From Streptomyces toyocaensis (lineage in GTDB: Bacteria > Actinomycetota > Actinomycetes > Streptomycetales > Streptomycetaceae), in NCBI RefSeq assembly GCF_000725125.1, contig NZ_JFCB01000039.1:1-53369 (forward strand): 53,369 nucleotides of DNA, in the 5' to 3' direction. Made by a program: the position numbers and the translations under genes. The notes under the pieces are model-generated. The model was not told the origin of the DNA. It made no database searches and saw only the letters and a list, made by a program, of their open reading frames with translations. This document shows positions 33,858 to 41,280 of this stretch, piece by piece (position 1 is the first letter of the stretch; each line of letters starts with the position of its first letter).

Positions 33858-35372
33858 GTGCAGTCCAAACGAGACCAGGTTCACGCCCACACTTTCATGA
33901 TGGGCAGGCTCAGTTCGGGCCTGCTGACGGCCGATCCGGACGCCCCGGAGAGCCCGCTCGGACGCACCACGCGCGGTGTCGTGTTCGGCGTGCTGGTCAC
34001 TTTGCTGATCGGTGCGGGAACCGCCGTCTACGGCCTGCTGCGCCCCGGCGGGAACGACGGTTGGCGCGACAGTGAACACCTGGTCGTCAACCGTGACACC
34101 GGCGCCCGGTATCTGTGGACCGGCACCGACGGCGTACTTCATCCGGTGCGCAACTACGCCTCGGCGAGGCTGATCGGCGGCTCCGATCTGCCCACCGCGG
34201 ATGTCCGCACCGCCTCCCTGCGGGACGTCCCGGTGGGCGCCCCGGTCGGCCTGCCCGGTGCCCCGGACACCGTTCCGGAGCCGGGCAGCCTCGATGCCGG
34301 CGCCTGGCACGTGTGCGTCACCGGGCCGGACGGACCGCTGCCCGACACCTCCGGGGCGGCGGCACGCACCGGGGTGGACAAGCCGGGGGCCACCACCGTC
34401 GTGGTGGGGGCACCTGTGGGATACCGCGACATCGGTGGCGACCACGGGGTACTGGTACGCGGCCCGGACCGCACCGACTACCTGGTGTGGCGGGGCAGCA
34501 GACTGCCCCTGGACCGCGCCTCCGACGCCCGCAACGCGCTCGGTTACAGTTCACAGCGGCCGATTCCGGTCTCGGCGGCTTTCCTGGACGCGCTGGCGCC
34601 CGGCCCCGTCCTGCGCCCGCCCGCGGTGCCGGGTCGCGGCGAGGAGGGGCCTCGGCTCGGCGGTGAGGAAACCCGGGTCGGTCAGGTGTTCCAGGTGAGC
34701 GTGCCCGGCGGTGACAACAGCTATCACCTGCTGCGCGAGGACGGGCTGGTACCCCTGACCCAGCTGGGTGCCGCCCTGGTGCTGGGCGACCCCGCCACTC
34801 AGGAGGACGCCTATCAGGGGCGGTCGCCCAAGGTCCGCACGGTGGGCGCGGACGCGCTGCGGGAGCACCGGGCGAAGGACCCGGGAAGGGACGACTCCGC
34901 ACAGCTGCCGGACGAGCCGCCCGCCCCCCGGTCCGTCGAGCGCGGTGACGCGCTGTGCGCGCAGGTGGACGGCGACAGCGGCGGGGTCAGGATCAGTTCG
35001 GGGTTCGTCCCGCTGAGCCGGCTGGCCCCGGTCACCGTGTCGGAAGGAACCGCAGGGCCGTTGGAGCCGGCCTGTGTCCCGGCGGACGCCACGGTGGTAC
35101 GGCCGGGCCGCGGCGCGCTGGTACGCGCCCTGCACGCGAGCGGAGCCGCGCATGCCGGGACCATCTATCTGGTGGCGGAGAACGGCGTGAAGTACCGCCT
35201 TCCCGACAAGGACTCGCAGCAGGCGCTGGGGTACGGGCCCGCCGACATCGCCTCGGTTCCGGCACCGCTGCTCGCGATGCTCCCGACCGGCACGGACCTC
35301 GACCCGGCCGCCGCCGCAGGTGCCGCGAAACCCAGGGCCACAGCCCCGGAATGCGGCACCCGGTCCCGGTAG
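33858..35372 (+). CDS. eccB: Type VII secretion protein EccB
   Basis: A 504-residue bitopic membrane protein. The cytosolic N-terminus (QSKRDQVHAHTFMMGRLSSG) matches the conserved EccB start. One membrane helix (about 40-61) leads to a large extracytoplasmic region with EccB repeats (ALGYGPADIASVPAPLLAMLP at the end, and ALGYSSQRPIPVSAAFLDAL earlier). Two Cys (VCVTGPDG, ALCAQVDG) and a third (EPACVPA) may form disulfides. GTG 33858 is preceded by GAGGAAAGG. It is cotranscribed with eccD. A leader-like gap with a terminator follows. Confidence 0.93.
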   Translation: MQSKRDQVHAHTFMMGRLSSGLLTADPDAPESPLGRTTRGVVFGVLVTLLIGAGTAVYGLLRPGGNDGWRDSEHLVVNRDTGARYLWTGTDGVLHPVRNYASARLIGGSDLPTADVRTASLRDVPVGAPVGLPGAPDTVPEPGSLDAGAWHVCVTGPDGPLPDTSGAAARTGVDKPGATTVVVGAPVGYRDIGGDHGVLVRGPDRTDYLVWRGSRLPLDRASDARNALGYSSQRPIPVSAAFLDALAPGPVLRPPAVPGRGEEGPRLGGEETRVGQVFQVSVPGGDNSYHLLREDGLVPLTQLGAALVLGDPATQEDAYQGRSPKVRTVGADALREHRAKDPGRDDSAQLPDEPPAPRSVERGDALCAQVDGDSGGVRISSGFVPLSRLAPVTVSEGTAGPLEPACVPADATVVRPGRGALVRALHASGAAHAGTIYLVAENGVKYRLPDKDSQQALGYGPADIASVPAPLLAMLPTGTDLDPAAAAGAAKPRATAPECGTRSR

Positions 35373-35784
35373 GAAGGAAAGGTACGGGGCGACCTGGTGA
35401 ACGTCATACGTATGCGGCGCCAACGGTGTGCACCGACGCGGGCCGTCACTGCGCCGGATGCGGTGGAAACCTCAAATACGGGAGGACGTTCCGCCGGCCC
35501 CTGCCCTCCACGGGCCGGATTTCCTTTTGACCGGAAACCGGTCCGTCTGCCCGTTGGACCCACCTGCCGGGCCGGACCTCCGACCGTTTCACCGGCCGGA
35601 AGAATGGCCGGGGGCGGCATGTCGATCCGACTGCAACATTTGAGCAACGTCCCTGCGGTACAAGGGTTTCTGTTGCTGAGGGATACTCAAATTCCCCATC
35701 CCACGCGTTGCGCCGTGCACTGATTCTTCTTTAGCCTCGCACGACCAGGATGCGACGCACTCACCTGAACGAAGGGAACGTGAT
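35373..35784 (+). promoter_or_regulatory. Long intergenic/leader region before the WXG100-like pair
   Basis: This 412-bp stretch without a recognisable gene includes a terminator-like hairpin (35494-35528). The 3' half (about 35625-35750) is relatively AT-rich, as expected of a promoter or leader for the highly expressed small secreted proteins that follow. No specific promoter hexamers are claimed. Confidence 0.45.
35494..35528 (+). terminator. Rho-independent-like terminator after eccB
   Basis: CCGGCCC (35494-35500) and GGGCCGG (35512-35518) form a 7-bp GC stem followed by ATTTCCTTTT. A T-rich tail is rare in this GC-rich DNA, so this is one of the better terminator candidates. It separates eccD-eccB from the WXG pair. 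Confidence 0.55.
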
Positions 35785-36114
35785 ATGGCAGACGCAAGGA
35801 GAGCGGACTATGCCAAGGGCTTGGGAGGCGTCTCCTCCCTGGAGTCCGCCCGGAGCCAGGTCGAGAGGATCCAGCAGAACGTCGCTGAGATCGCCGCGCG
35901 TTCGGGCGTGGGAGGTGACGAGGGCCAGGTCCTGCTGAAGCTCTTCCGGAGCTGGAACGCGGAGGCGCAGACAGTGGTCGTCCAGATCAGCAAGATGATC
36001 GACGCGCTCCAGGAGAACGTGGTCTCCGCCAACCGTCTGGCGAAGGAGAACCAGGACCTGATCGAGGTCCTCAACAGCAAGACCAGCCAGGGCGTCTTCA
36101 ACGCGCTGCGCTGA
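35785..36114 (+). CDS. WXG100-like (ESAT-6/CFP-10-like) T7SS substrate, first of pair
   Basis: A 109-residue, all-helical protein without signal peptide. Two helices (about 20-52 and 62-105) flank a turn with Trp57 (LFRSWNAEA). The canonical Gly of WxG is Ala here. Size, helix pattern and pairing with the next gene identify it as the partner of a WXG100 heterodimer exported by ESX. AAGGGAA precedes ATG 35785. The next gene begins 49 bp downstream. Confidence 0.8.
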   Translation: MADARRADYAKGLGGVSSLESARSQVERIQQNVAEIAARSGVGGDEGQVLLKLFRSWNAEAQTVVVQISKMIDALQENVVSANRLAKENQDLIEVLNSKTSQGVFNALR

Positions 36115-36163
36115 CCCCGCACCCTTCCCGGGCCCCGGCGCCCGGCCACGGAAAGGAGACATC

Positions 36164-36472
36164 ATGGCCGACGGCATCATCGACCTGCAGTACCCCCTGG
36201 TCAGGAACGCCATCGAGGAGTTGGCAGGCCAGACCCGGCAGATCATCAACACCCTCAACGTCCTGGAGGACGAGCTGCAGCCGCTCGTCAGGTCCTGGGA
36301 GGGTGACGACCAGACCATGTACATCCAGGTCCAGAGCAAGTGGGACCAGGCGTGCAAGAACATGGCCGTGCTCCTCGGCGACAGCAGCGAGCTGGTCAGC
36401 CTCATCCACGACAACCACTCCCGCGACGAGAGGAACAGCGCGAACAACTGGGGGAGTGTCTCCCCCGCTTGA
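36164..36472 (+). CDS. WXG100-family T7SS substrate, second of pair
   Basis: A 102-residue helical hairpin with canonical WxG (Trp45-Glu-Gly47, LVRSWEGDDQTMY) between helices of about 12-42 and 50-88. It resembles the EsxA-type proteins of Streptomyces T7SS loci (IQVQSKWDQACKNMAVLL). It is preceded by GGAAAGGAG (ATG 36164) and followed by a strong hairpin. Together with the preceding gene it probably forms the secreted heterodimer recognised by EccC. Confidence 0.88.
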   Translation: MADGIIDLQYPLVRNAIEELAGQTRQIINTLNVLEDELQPLVRSWEGDDQTMYIQVQSKWDQACKNMAVLLGDSSELVSLIHDNHSRDERNSANNWGSVSPA

Positions 36473-36511
36473 CCACGGTGCGTCGGCCGACCCCGGGCCT
36501 GCGCCTGTGCC

Positions 36512-36541
36512 GACCCGGCCGGCTCTCCGGCCGGCCGGGTC
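36512..36541 (+). terminator. Strong hairpin after the WXG100 pair
   Basis: GACCCGGCCGG (36512-36522) and CCGGCCGGGTC (36531-36541) form a perfect 11-bp stem with an 8-base loop, 40 bases after the stop codon. It would end or attenuate the transcript and could keep WXG messages in excess over downstream genes. Confidence 0.65.
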
Positions 36542-36628
36542 CTCCCACGTTCCGGCCACCGTCCGCGTTCGGCGCGTCGCCCCGCCACCCCATCCCCCCG
36601 TCCCGCACCGAGCGTCAGGAGGCGTCCC

Positions 36629-37132
36629 ATGGCCGGCGAGAAGGCCGACGTCAGGCATTTTGATCTCAAGCAGATGGAGAACTTCCGGGATCACGAGGTG
36701 CAGCCGGTGTACGCCGCCGCGAAGAAGCACCGCGAGGAGGGCGACGGAGCCAACATCCGCCCGCTCGGCCACCTTACCGACGGGCATACCACCCCGGAGA
36801 ACCTCGACAAGAACACACAGCTTCTCCGCCTCGGCAGGATGGCCAAAGCAGATCTGGATCATGTTGTGTCGGGGCACACCCTGGTCACTCAGGTCAAGAA
36901 CGCGGCCACGGCCCTCGACACACTTCTCGGCAGCCAGATGGATCTCTTCAAGGAGATGCTGGAAGCTCTCACCGAGACCATTGACGATGCCAACAAGACC
37001 AAGGGCAAGAACCTGGACGCGATCAACGCGCAGCTTCTGCGCCAGACCTTCAACGAGGTGTACGCGCTCACCGGCGGCGGCATCGCCGCGCCGACGGGCA
37101 GCACGCCCAACGTGCCGAAAACCGGCTCGTAG
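36629..37132 (+). CDS. Small helical T7SS-locus protein, function unknown
   Basis: A 167-residue acidic, mostly helical protein without signal peptide (LGRMAKADLDHVV, AATALDTLLGSQMDLFKEML, LDAINAQLLRQTFNEVY), ending in a short Pro/Gly/Thr tail. AGGAGG precedes ATG 36629. Amphipathic helices and position between the WXG pair and the AAWKG protein suggest a secreted helical partner or a chaperone of the Esp type. No family motif recognised. Confidence 0.75.
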   Translation: MAGEKADVRHFDLKQMENFRDHEVQPVYAAAKKHREEGDGANIRPLGHLTDGHTTPENLDKNTQLLRLGRMAKADLDHVVSGHTLVTQVKNAATALDTLLGSQMDLFKEMLEALTETIDDANKTKGKNLDAINAQLLRQTFNEVYALTGGGIAAPTGSTPNVPKTGS

Positions 37133-37260
37133 CCTCCTCTTCCGTGTGCACCGGCCTGAGCCGGACGCCCGGCACGCTCATGTGACGGCATCAGCTGCTA
37201 CGCCTCGCGTGAGACGGCGGCACGCCAAAGGGAATCACACCGACCAGAGAGGGGTGCGCG

Positions 37261-40200
37261 GTGGTCGACCGGTACGATCCCAACTCCAAGGACAACGTCA
37301 ACAAGTTCGACAACGCCGGCGACGTGCAAGCCGACACTTGGGCCGACCTGGTGCGCCACCTCACCGGCTACCCGGTACCGGACCGTAAAACCGTCTTCGA
37401 CGACCTCCGCTCCAGCCACGGCGGCAAGCTCTTCCGGATGGAGATCACGGAACGAAATCTGGGTCAATCCCTCGACTCGGGCTTCCTGACGACCGAGGGC
37501 GAGGACTACGCGATCTGGTTCTTCAAAGGCGGCAAGGACGACAAGATCATGCAGGCCCGGATCGTCTTCGAGGGCCGCGTGAAGGTCGGCAACGAGATCC
37601 ACTTCGAGAACCCCGGCTCCGACAACGTCCGCGACGCGACCGTCCGCGAGGGCAATGAGTTCAAGGATTACCACAAGGATTCAATGAGCACCGTCCCGCT
37701 CGCCAGGTACATGAACGGGCCCCGGGCGGCGCTCCTCGCTCTGCTGGACGGCAGCACCGAGAATGTCCGGTTCAGCGACCTGGGGGTGCCCCCGGGTGAC
37801 GTGGTGGACCTGAACTCCTTGAACACCGCCGGGGAATCCTTCGACTTCGCCGCCAAGTTCTTCAAGGACCACGCCGTGGTGCTGAAGGACTGGGAGGACC
37901 GCTTCGGCAAGGACGACGCCAGCTGGAAGGGCGCGGCGGCGAACGTCTTCCGCGACCTGCTGGAGAAGATCCGCGACAACTACGACGGCTACGTCGAGAC
38001 CTTCGACTCCCCGGCCGGTCCGGACGGCGGGGCAGGCACCGGCAACACGGTGTACTCACGTGCCCTGTCCCTGGCTCGCAAGTACCTGACGGACTCCGCC
38101 AACGCACTGCTGGAGGCATGGCTTGCATGGGCCAAATCGCCATATTACGACCCGCACCAGGTCCTGCGCTACGTCCTTGACGAGCTTGGCCGGTGGGTGG
38201 ATGAGAACAACATATTGAGGACAGAATTGGAGGCCGGGCCCCGCACGGTCGTCGTTCACAAGCCCCGTCCTGGCTTCACCTCGGTACACCCGGAGTACGG
38301 CGACCTGGCCGACATCGCGAACTGGGCCAAGGTCGGCGACAAAGCGGTCGAGATATGGCACCACGGCATCGACGCATACCTGGGCACGCCGGCCGCCCGG
38401 GTGCAGTCCAACCTGAACAACCACTTTCTCGACCTCAGCAAGGACTTCTCGGGCAATCATCCCAAGCCGAGGACCACCAGCACGACCGGTAAGGGAGCCG
38501 ACGGACCCCTCACTCTGAACGGGCCGAATGGACCCATCAGTCTGGAAGACTTGCTGAACGGGCCGAACAACCCCGGCGGACGACCGGACCAGAACTACGG
38601 GGTTCACATACAGAACGGGCCGACCCGCAAGCCCACCGACCTTGACGGCTCCGCCCGCCCGGCACCACTCGGCGACATTCCCAAGAACCTGGGCGGCCCC
38701 GGCGGCCCCGGCGACCCCGACACGGTCAACAAGTCCCTTGGCGATCTCGGCAACCTCAACGGATCACCCAACCCCAACGACTCCGCACGCCTGGCACCAC
38801 TCGGCGACATCCCCAAGAACCTGGGCAGCCCCGGCGGCCCCGGCGACCCCGACACGGTCAACAAGTCCCTTGGCGATCTCGGCAACCTCAACGGATCACC
38901 CAACCACAACGGGCCCCTGCAAGCCGCCCACCTGGCACCACTCGGCACACCCCTCGGCAGCCCCGGAAGGCTGAACCGGGGCGCGGCCGGCGACCTCGGG
39001 CGGCTCGACGACGGCAGGATCGCCTCGGCCTTCCCGGACGGCAGCCGCAGCGTCTTCGACCCTGACACCGGGGCACTCGCCACCACCCGTCCGGACGGCA
39101 CCACCACGGTGACCGACCTCACCCACGGGGCCAAGGTGACCAACCCGGACGGCTCCACCACCGTCCTCGACGACGACGGCAAGCTGACCACCACGTACCC
39201 CGACGGCACCACCCGGACCGTCGATCCCACGACCGGCGAAACGGTCACCACCCGCCCCGACGGCACCACGACCACCGAGAAGCTCGGCGACCTGGGCAAC
39301 CTCAACGGCCGCAACGGCCTGGGCACCCCGGGCGACCTTGCCGGCCTGGAGACGCCGACTGGAGGTCGCACGGCCCTCGAAGAGGGCGACTTCACCACCA
39401 GGTATCAGGACGGCAGCCGCGCCACGTTCGACCCGGACACCGGGGCGCTCACCACCACCCGCCCGGACGGCACCACCACGATCACCGACCTCACCCATGG
39501 GGCCAAGGTGACCAACCCGGACGGCTCCACCACCATGCTCGACAACGGCCGCCTGGTGACGAGCTTCCCCGACGGCAGCAAGCAGGTCCTCGACCCGGAG
39601 ACCGGCATCGTCACCGTCACCGATCCCCAGGGCAACACCAGGACGGTGGATCTGGGCGAGCTCAACTCGCCGCGGGGCAGCGACAGGCCGGACCAGCTCG
39701 ACAGCCCGGGACTGCCCGACCGCCCCGAACGGCCGATCGACCTGCCCGACGGCATCAACCTCCCCGACCGCCCCACCCAGCCCATCCACCTGCCCGACGG
39801 CATCAACCTCCCCGACAACCTCGGCTCGCCGGGCGGCCTGAATGGGAACGGTGGAGACGGCATCGATCGTCGCGATGTGCCAGTGGCTGGGCCGAGCCAC
39901 GGTGGCGCCGGTCTCGCCGGCGGGGGCGGGAACAGTGATGTCCTGGCCACTGGCGCCTTCGCCGCGACCAGTGCGGCACCCCCCGTGGGGGCTGCCGGCT
40001 CCGGTCTCGGTTTCCCCGCCGTGCCAGGCGCGCCCGGTATTCCGGGTACTCCCGGTACTCCCGGCATGCCGATGGGCGGCGGTATGGGCGGGGGCGGCGA
40101 CAAGGGCAACGGTGAACGGGTGCGTGCTGTCCTGGTCGACACGTTGGAGGAGAGCGAGCGGCGCAGCCGCCGCCGACGCGGCCCGTGGAACCGCCAGGAG

Positions 40201-40371
40201 GACGACGACACCTTCCTGGCTCCGGCCTCGCGGGTACCGACCACCGGGGGTCATTCCGCGGACGAGGAGCAGCCGGGACGCCGGCCCACCAGTTCCGCCG
40301 ACTACCTGGAGGAGGAGACGGACGTGTGGGGCACCGAGGAGGGCGGCACTCCGGCCGTCATCGGGCGCTGA
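37261..40371 (+). CDS. AAWKG-family repeat protein of the T7SS locus
   Basis: A 1036-residue protein from GTG 37261. The N-terminal half (1-400) is folded: an alpha/beta part (about 25-140), then a helical part with SWKG at Trp222 (DDASWKGAAANVFRDLLEKI), the WXG-like turn that names the AAWKG family found in Streptomyces T7SS loci. Residues about 400-560 are Pro/Gly/Asn-rich and contain a 44-residue tandem repeat. Residues 575-800 contain PDGTTTVTDL / NPDGSTTVLD-type beta repeats resembling bacterial wall-binding or shaft repeats. The tail is Gly-rich then basic/acidic (SERRSRRRRGPW, EEETDVWG). No signal peptide, so export by ESX as a surface or scaffold protein is likely. It precedes the YbaB-like, WXG-like and giant genes in tight order. 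Confidence 0.8.
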   Translation: MVDRYDPNSKDNVNKFDNAGDVQADTWADLVRHLTGYPVPDRKTVFDDLRSSHGGKLFRMEITERNLGQSLDSGFLTTEGEDYAIWFFKGGKDDKIMQARIVFEGRVKVGNEIHFENPGSDNVRDATVREGNEFKDYHKDSMSTVPLARYMNGPRAALLALLDGSTENVRFSDLGVPPGDVVDLNSLNTAGESFDFAAKFFKDHAVVLKDWEDRFGKDDASWKGAAANVFRDLLEKIRDNYDGYVETFDSPAGPDGGAGTGNTVYSRALSLARKYLTDSANALLEAWLAWAKSPYYDPHQVLRYVLDELGRWVDENNILRTELEAGPRTVVVHKPRPGFTSVHPEYGDLADIANWAKVGDKAVEIWHHGIDAYLGTPAARVQSNLNNHFLDLSKDFSGNHPKPRTTSTTGKGADGPLTLNGPNGPISLEDLLNGPNNPGGRPDQNYGVHIQNGPTRKPTDLDGSARPAPLGDIPKNLGGPGGPGDPDTVNKSLGDLGNLNGSPNPNDSARLAPLGDIPKNLGSPGGPGDPDTVNKSLGDLGNLNGSPNHNGPLQAAHLAPLGTPLGSPGRLNRGAAGDLGRLDDGRIASAFPDGSRSVFDPDTGALATTRPDGTTTVTDLTHGAKVTNPDGSTTVLDDDGKLTTTYPDGTTRTVDPTTGETVTTRPDGTTTTEKLGDLGNLNGRNGLGTPGDLAGLETPTGGRTALEEGDFTTRYQDGSRATFDPDTGALTTTRPDGTTTITDLTHGAKVTNPDGSTTMLDNGRLVTSFPDGSKQVLDPETGIVTVTDPQGNTRTVDLGELNSPRGSDRPDQLDSPGLPDRPERPIDLPDGINLPDRPTQPIHLPDGINLPDNLGSPGGLNGNGGDGIDRRDVPVAGPSHGGAGLAGGGGNSDVLATGAFAATSAAPPVGAAGSGLGFPAVPGAPGIPGTPGTPGMPMGGGMGGGGDKGNGERVRAVLVDTLEESERRSRRRRGPWNRQEDDDTFLAPASRVPTTGGHSADEEQPGRRPTSSADYLEEETDVWGTEEGGTPAVIGR
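38661..38907 (+). repeat. 132-bp tandem repeat (44 residues) in the AAWKG protein gene
   Basis: Two nearly identical copies, beginning GGCACCACTCGGCGAC at 38661 and 38793, encode APLGDIPKNLG and SLGDLGNLNGSPN. A further pair of about 75 bp (near 39091 and 39463) encodes the THGAKVTNPDGSTT unit. Confidence 0.85.
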
Positions 40372-40429
40372 CGGCCGGGAGCTCCGGCAGGACAACCGCG
40401 ACAGGAGCGGCATGAGAAGGAGAGCGGGC

Positions 40430-40882
40430 GTGGCGGAGCCGTTGGAGAAGCGGTTGGAGAAGGCGATGGCTGAGCTGGAGGCGGTTCAGGAGGCGGTGGC
40501 GCGTACGGAGCGGGAGTTGCGGGAGGCGTCGTTCGCGGTGGTGTCTTCCGATCGTGCTGTCCGGGTCACTGTGGGGTCGCAGGGTGAGCTGGCCGGGATC
40601 GAGTTTCTGGAGAAGAAGTACCGGGACATGTCGGCGCAGGAGTTGGCCGCCAGTGTGCTGGAGGCGGCGAAGGACGCGCGTTTGAAGATGAACCGGCATG
40701 TGATGAGGGCGATGGCGCCTTTCACCGAGCCGAGCGCGGATGTGCCGGAGCTGAAGGGCTTCGAGGTGGACTGGGAGAAGATCTTCGGTCCGGAGGTACT
40801 GCGTGAGGACGACGACAGGCCGGACCAGGGGCGTGCTGTTCCGGTGTGGCGGGATGCGCTGGGTGAGGACGGGGAGGACTGA
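40430..40882 (+). CDS. YbaB/EbfC-family protein (EspL-like) of the T7SS locus
   Basis: A 150-residue protein of the nucleoid-associated YbaB fold. A long N-terminal coiled-coil (EKRLEKAMAELEAVQEAVAR) is followed by the beta-rich core (VRVTVGSQGELAGIEF) and a C-terminal helix (LAASVLEAAKDARLKMNRH). In mycobacterial ESX loci the homologous EspL binds and stabilises substrates, so chaperoning is the more likely role here than nucleoid binding. GTG 40430 has AAGGAG seven bases upstream. The next start is two bases beyond its stop, a tight operon. Confidence 0.82.
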   Translation: MAEPLEKRLEKAMAELEAVQEAVARTERELREASFAVVSSDRAVRVTVGSQGELAGIEFLEKKYRDMSAQELAASVLEAAKDARLKMNRHVMRAMAPFTEPSADVPELKGFEVDWEKIFGPEVLREDDDRPDQGRAVPVWRDALGEDGED

Positions 40883-40884
40883 CG

Positions 40885-41262
40885 GTGGGGCAGCGGTACC
40901 ACGTTGATCCGCAGCGTATCGAGGCTCTGACCCGGCAGTTGGAGGAGATCGCCTCGCTGGCGGGGAACATGACCGAGGAGTTCCTCGACGACCAGGCCAG
41001 AACGATTCGGTGGCCGGGAACGGAAGGTGAGTTCGCGGCGAAGGCCAGGCCGCAGGAACAGAAGGAGCGGGAGACCACGAAGGCCACCCTGATGGCCATC
41101 CGTGACGCTCTGGTGGGCATCACGGATGCCACGCTTCGCCAGGTCGAGATGATGAAGACCACGCGGGATCTTCATATTGAGGAGCTTGAGCAGCGAAACA
41201 GTCGTATCGGCGCGTCTGGTTTGGGTGGTGACGGGGGGTTGGGCCGTCATGGCCGTCGCTGA
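40885..41262 (+). CDS. WXG100-like small protein upstream of the giant effector
   Basis: A 125-residue, all-helical protein with a WXG-like turn (Trp43-Pro-Gly, TIRWPGTEGEFA), flanked by helices (RIEALTRQLEEIASLAGNM and ATLMAIRDALVGITDATLRQ) and a Gly-rich tail. GGGGAGGA, overlapping the previous stop, precedes GTG 40885. It is in the same frame as the giant protein: only TGA 41260-41262 and 18 bases separate them. This is the position of the WXG adaptor of polymorphic toxins, so it is probably the dedicated targeting partner. Confidence 0.8.
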   Translation: MGQRYHVDPQRIEALTRQLEEIASLAGNMTEEFLDDQARTIRWPGTEGEFAAKARPQEQKERETTKATLMAIRDALVGITDATLRQVEMMKTTRDLHIEELEQRNSRIGASGLGGDGGLGRHGRR

Positions 41263-41280
41263 TCTCGGGGTGCTGGTGCG

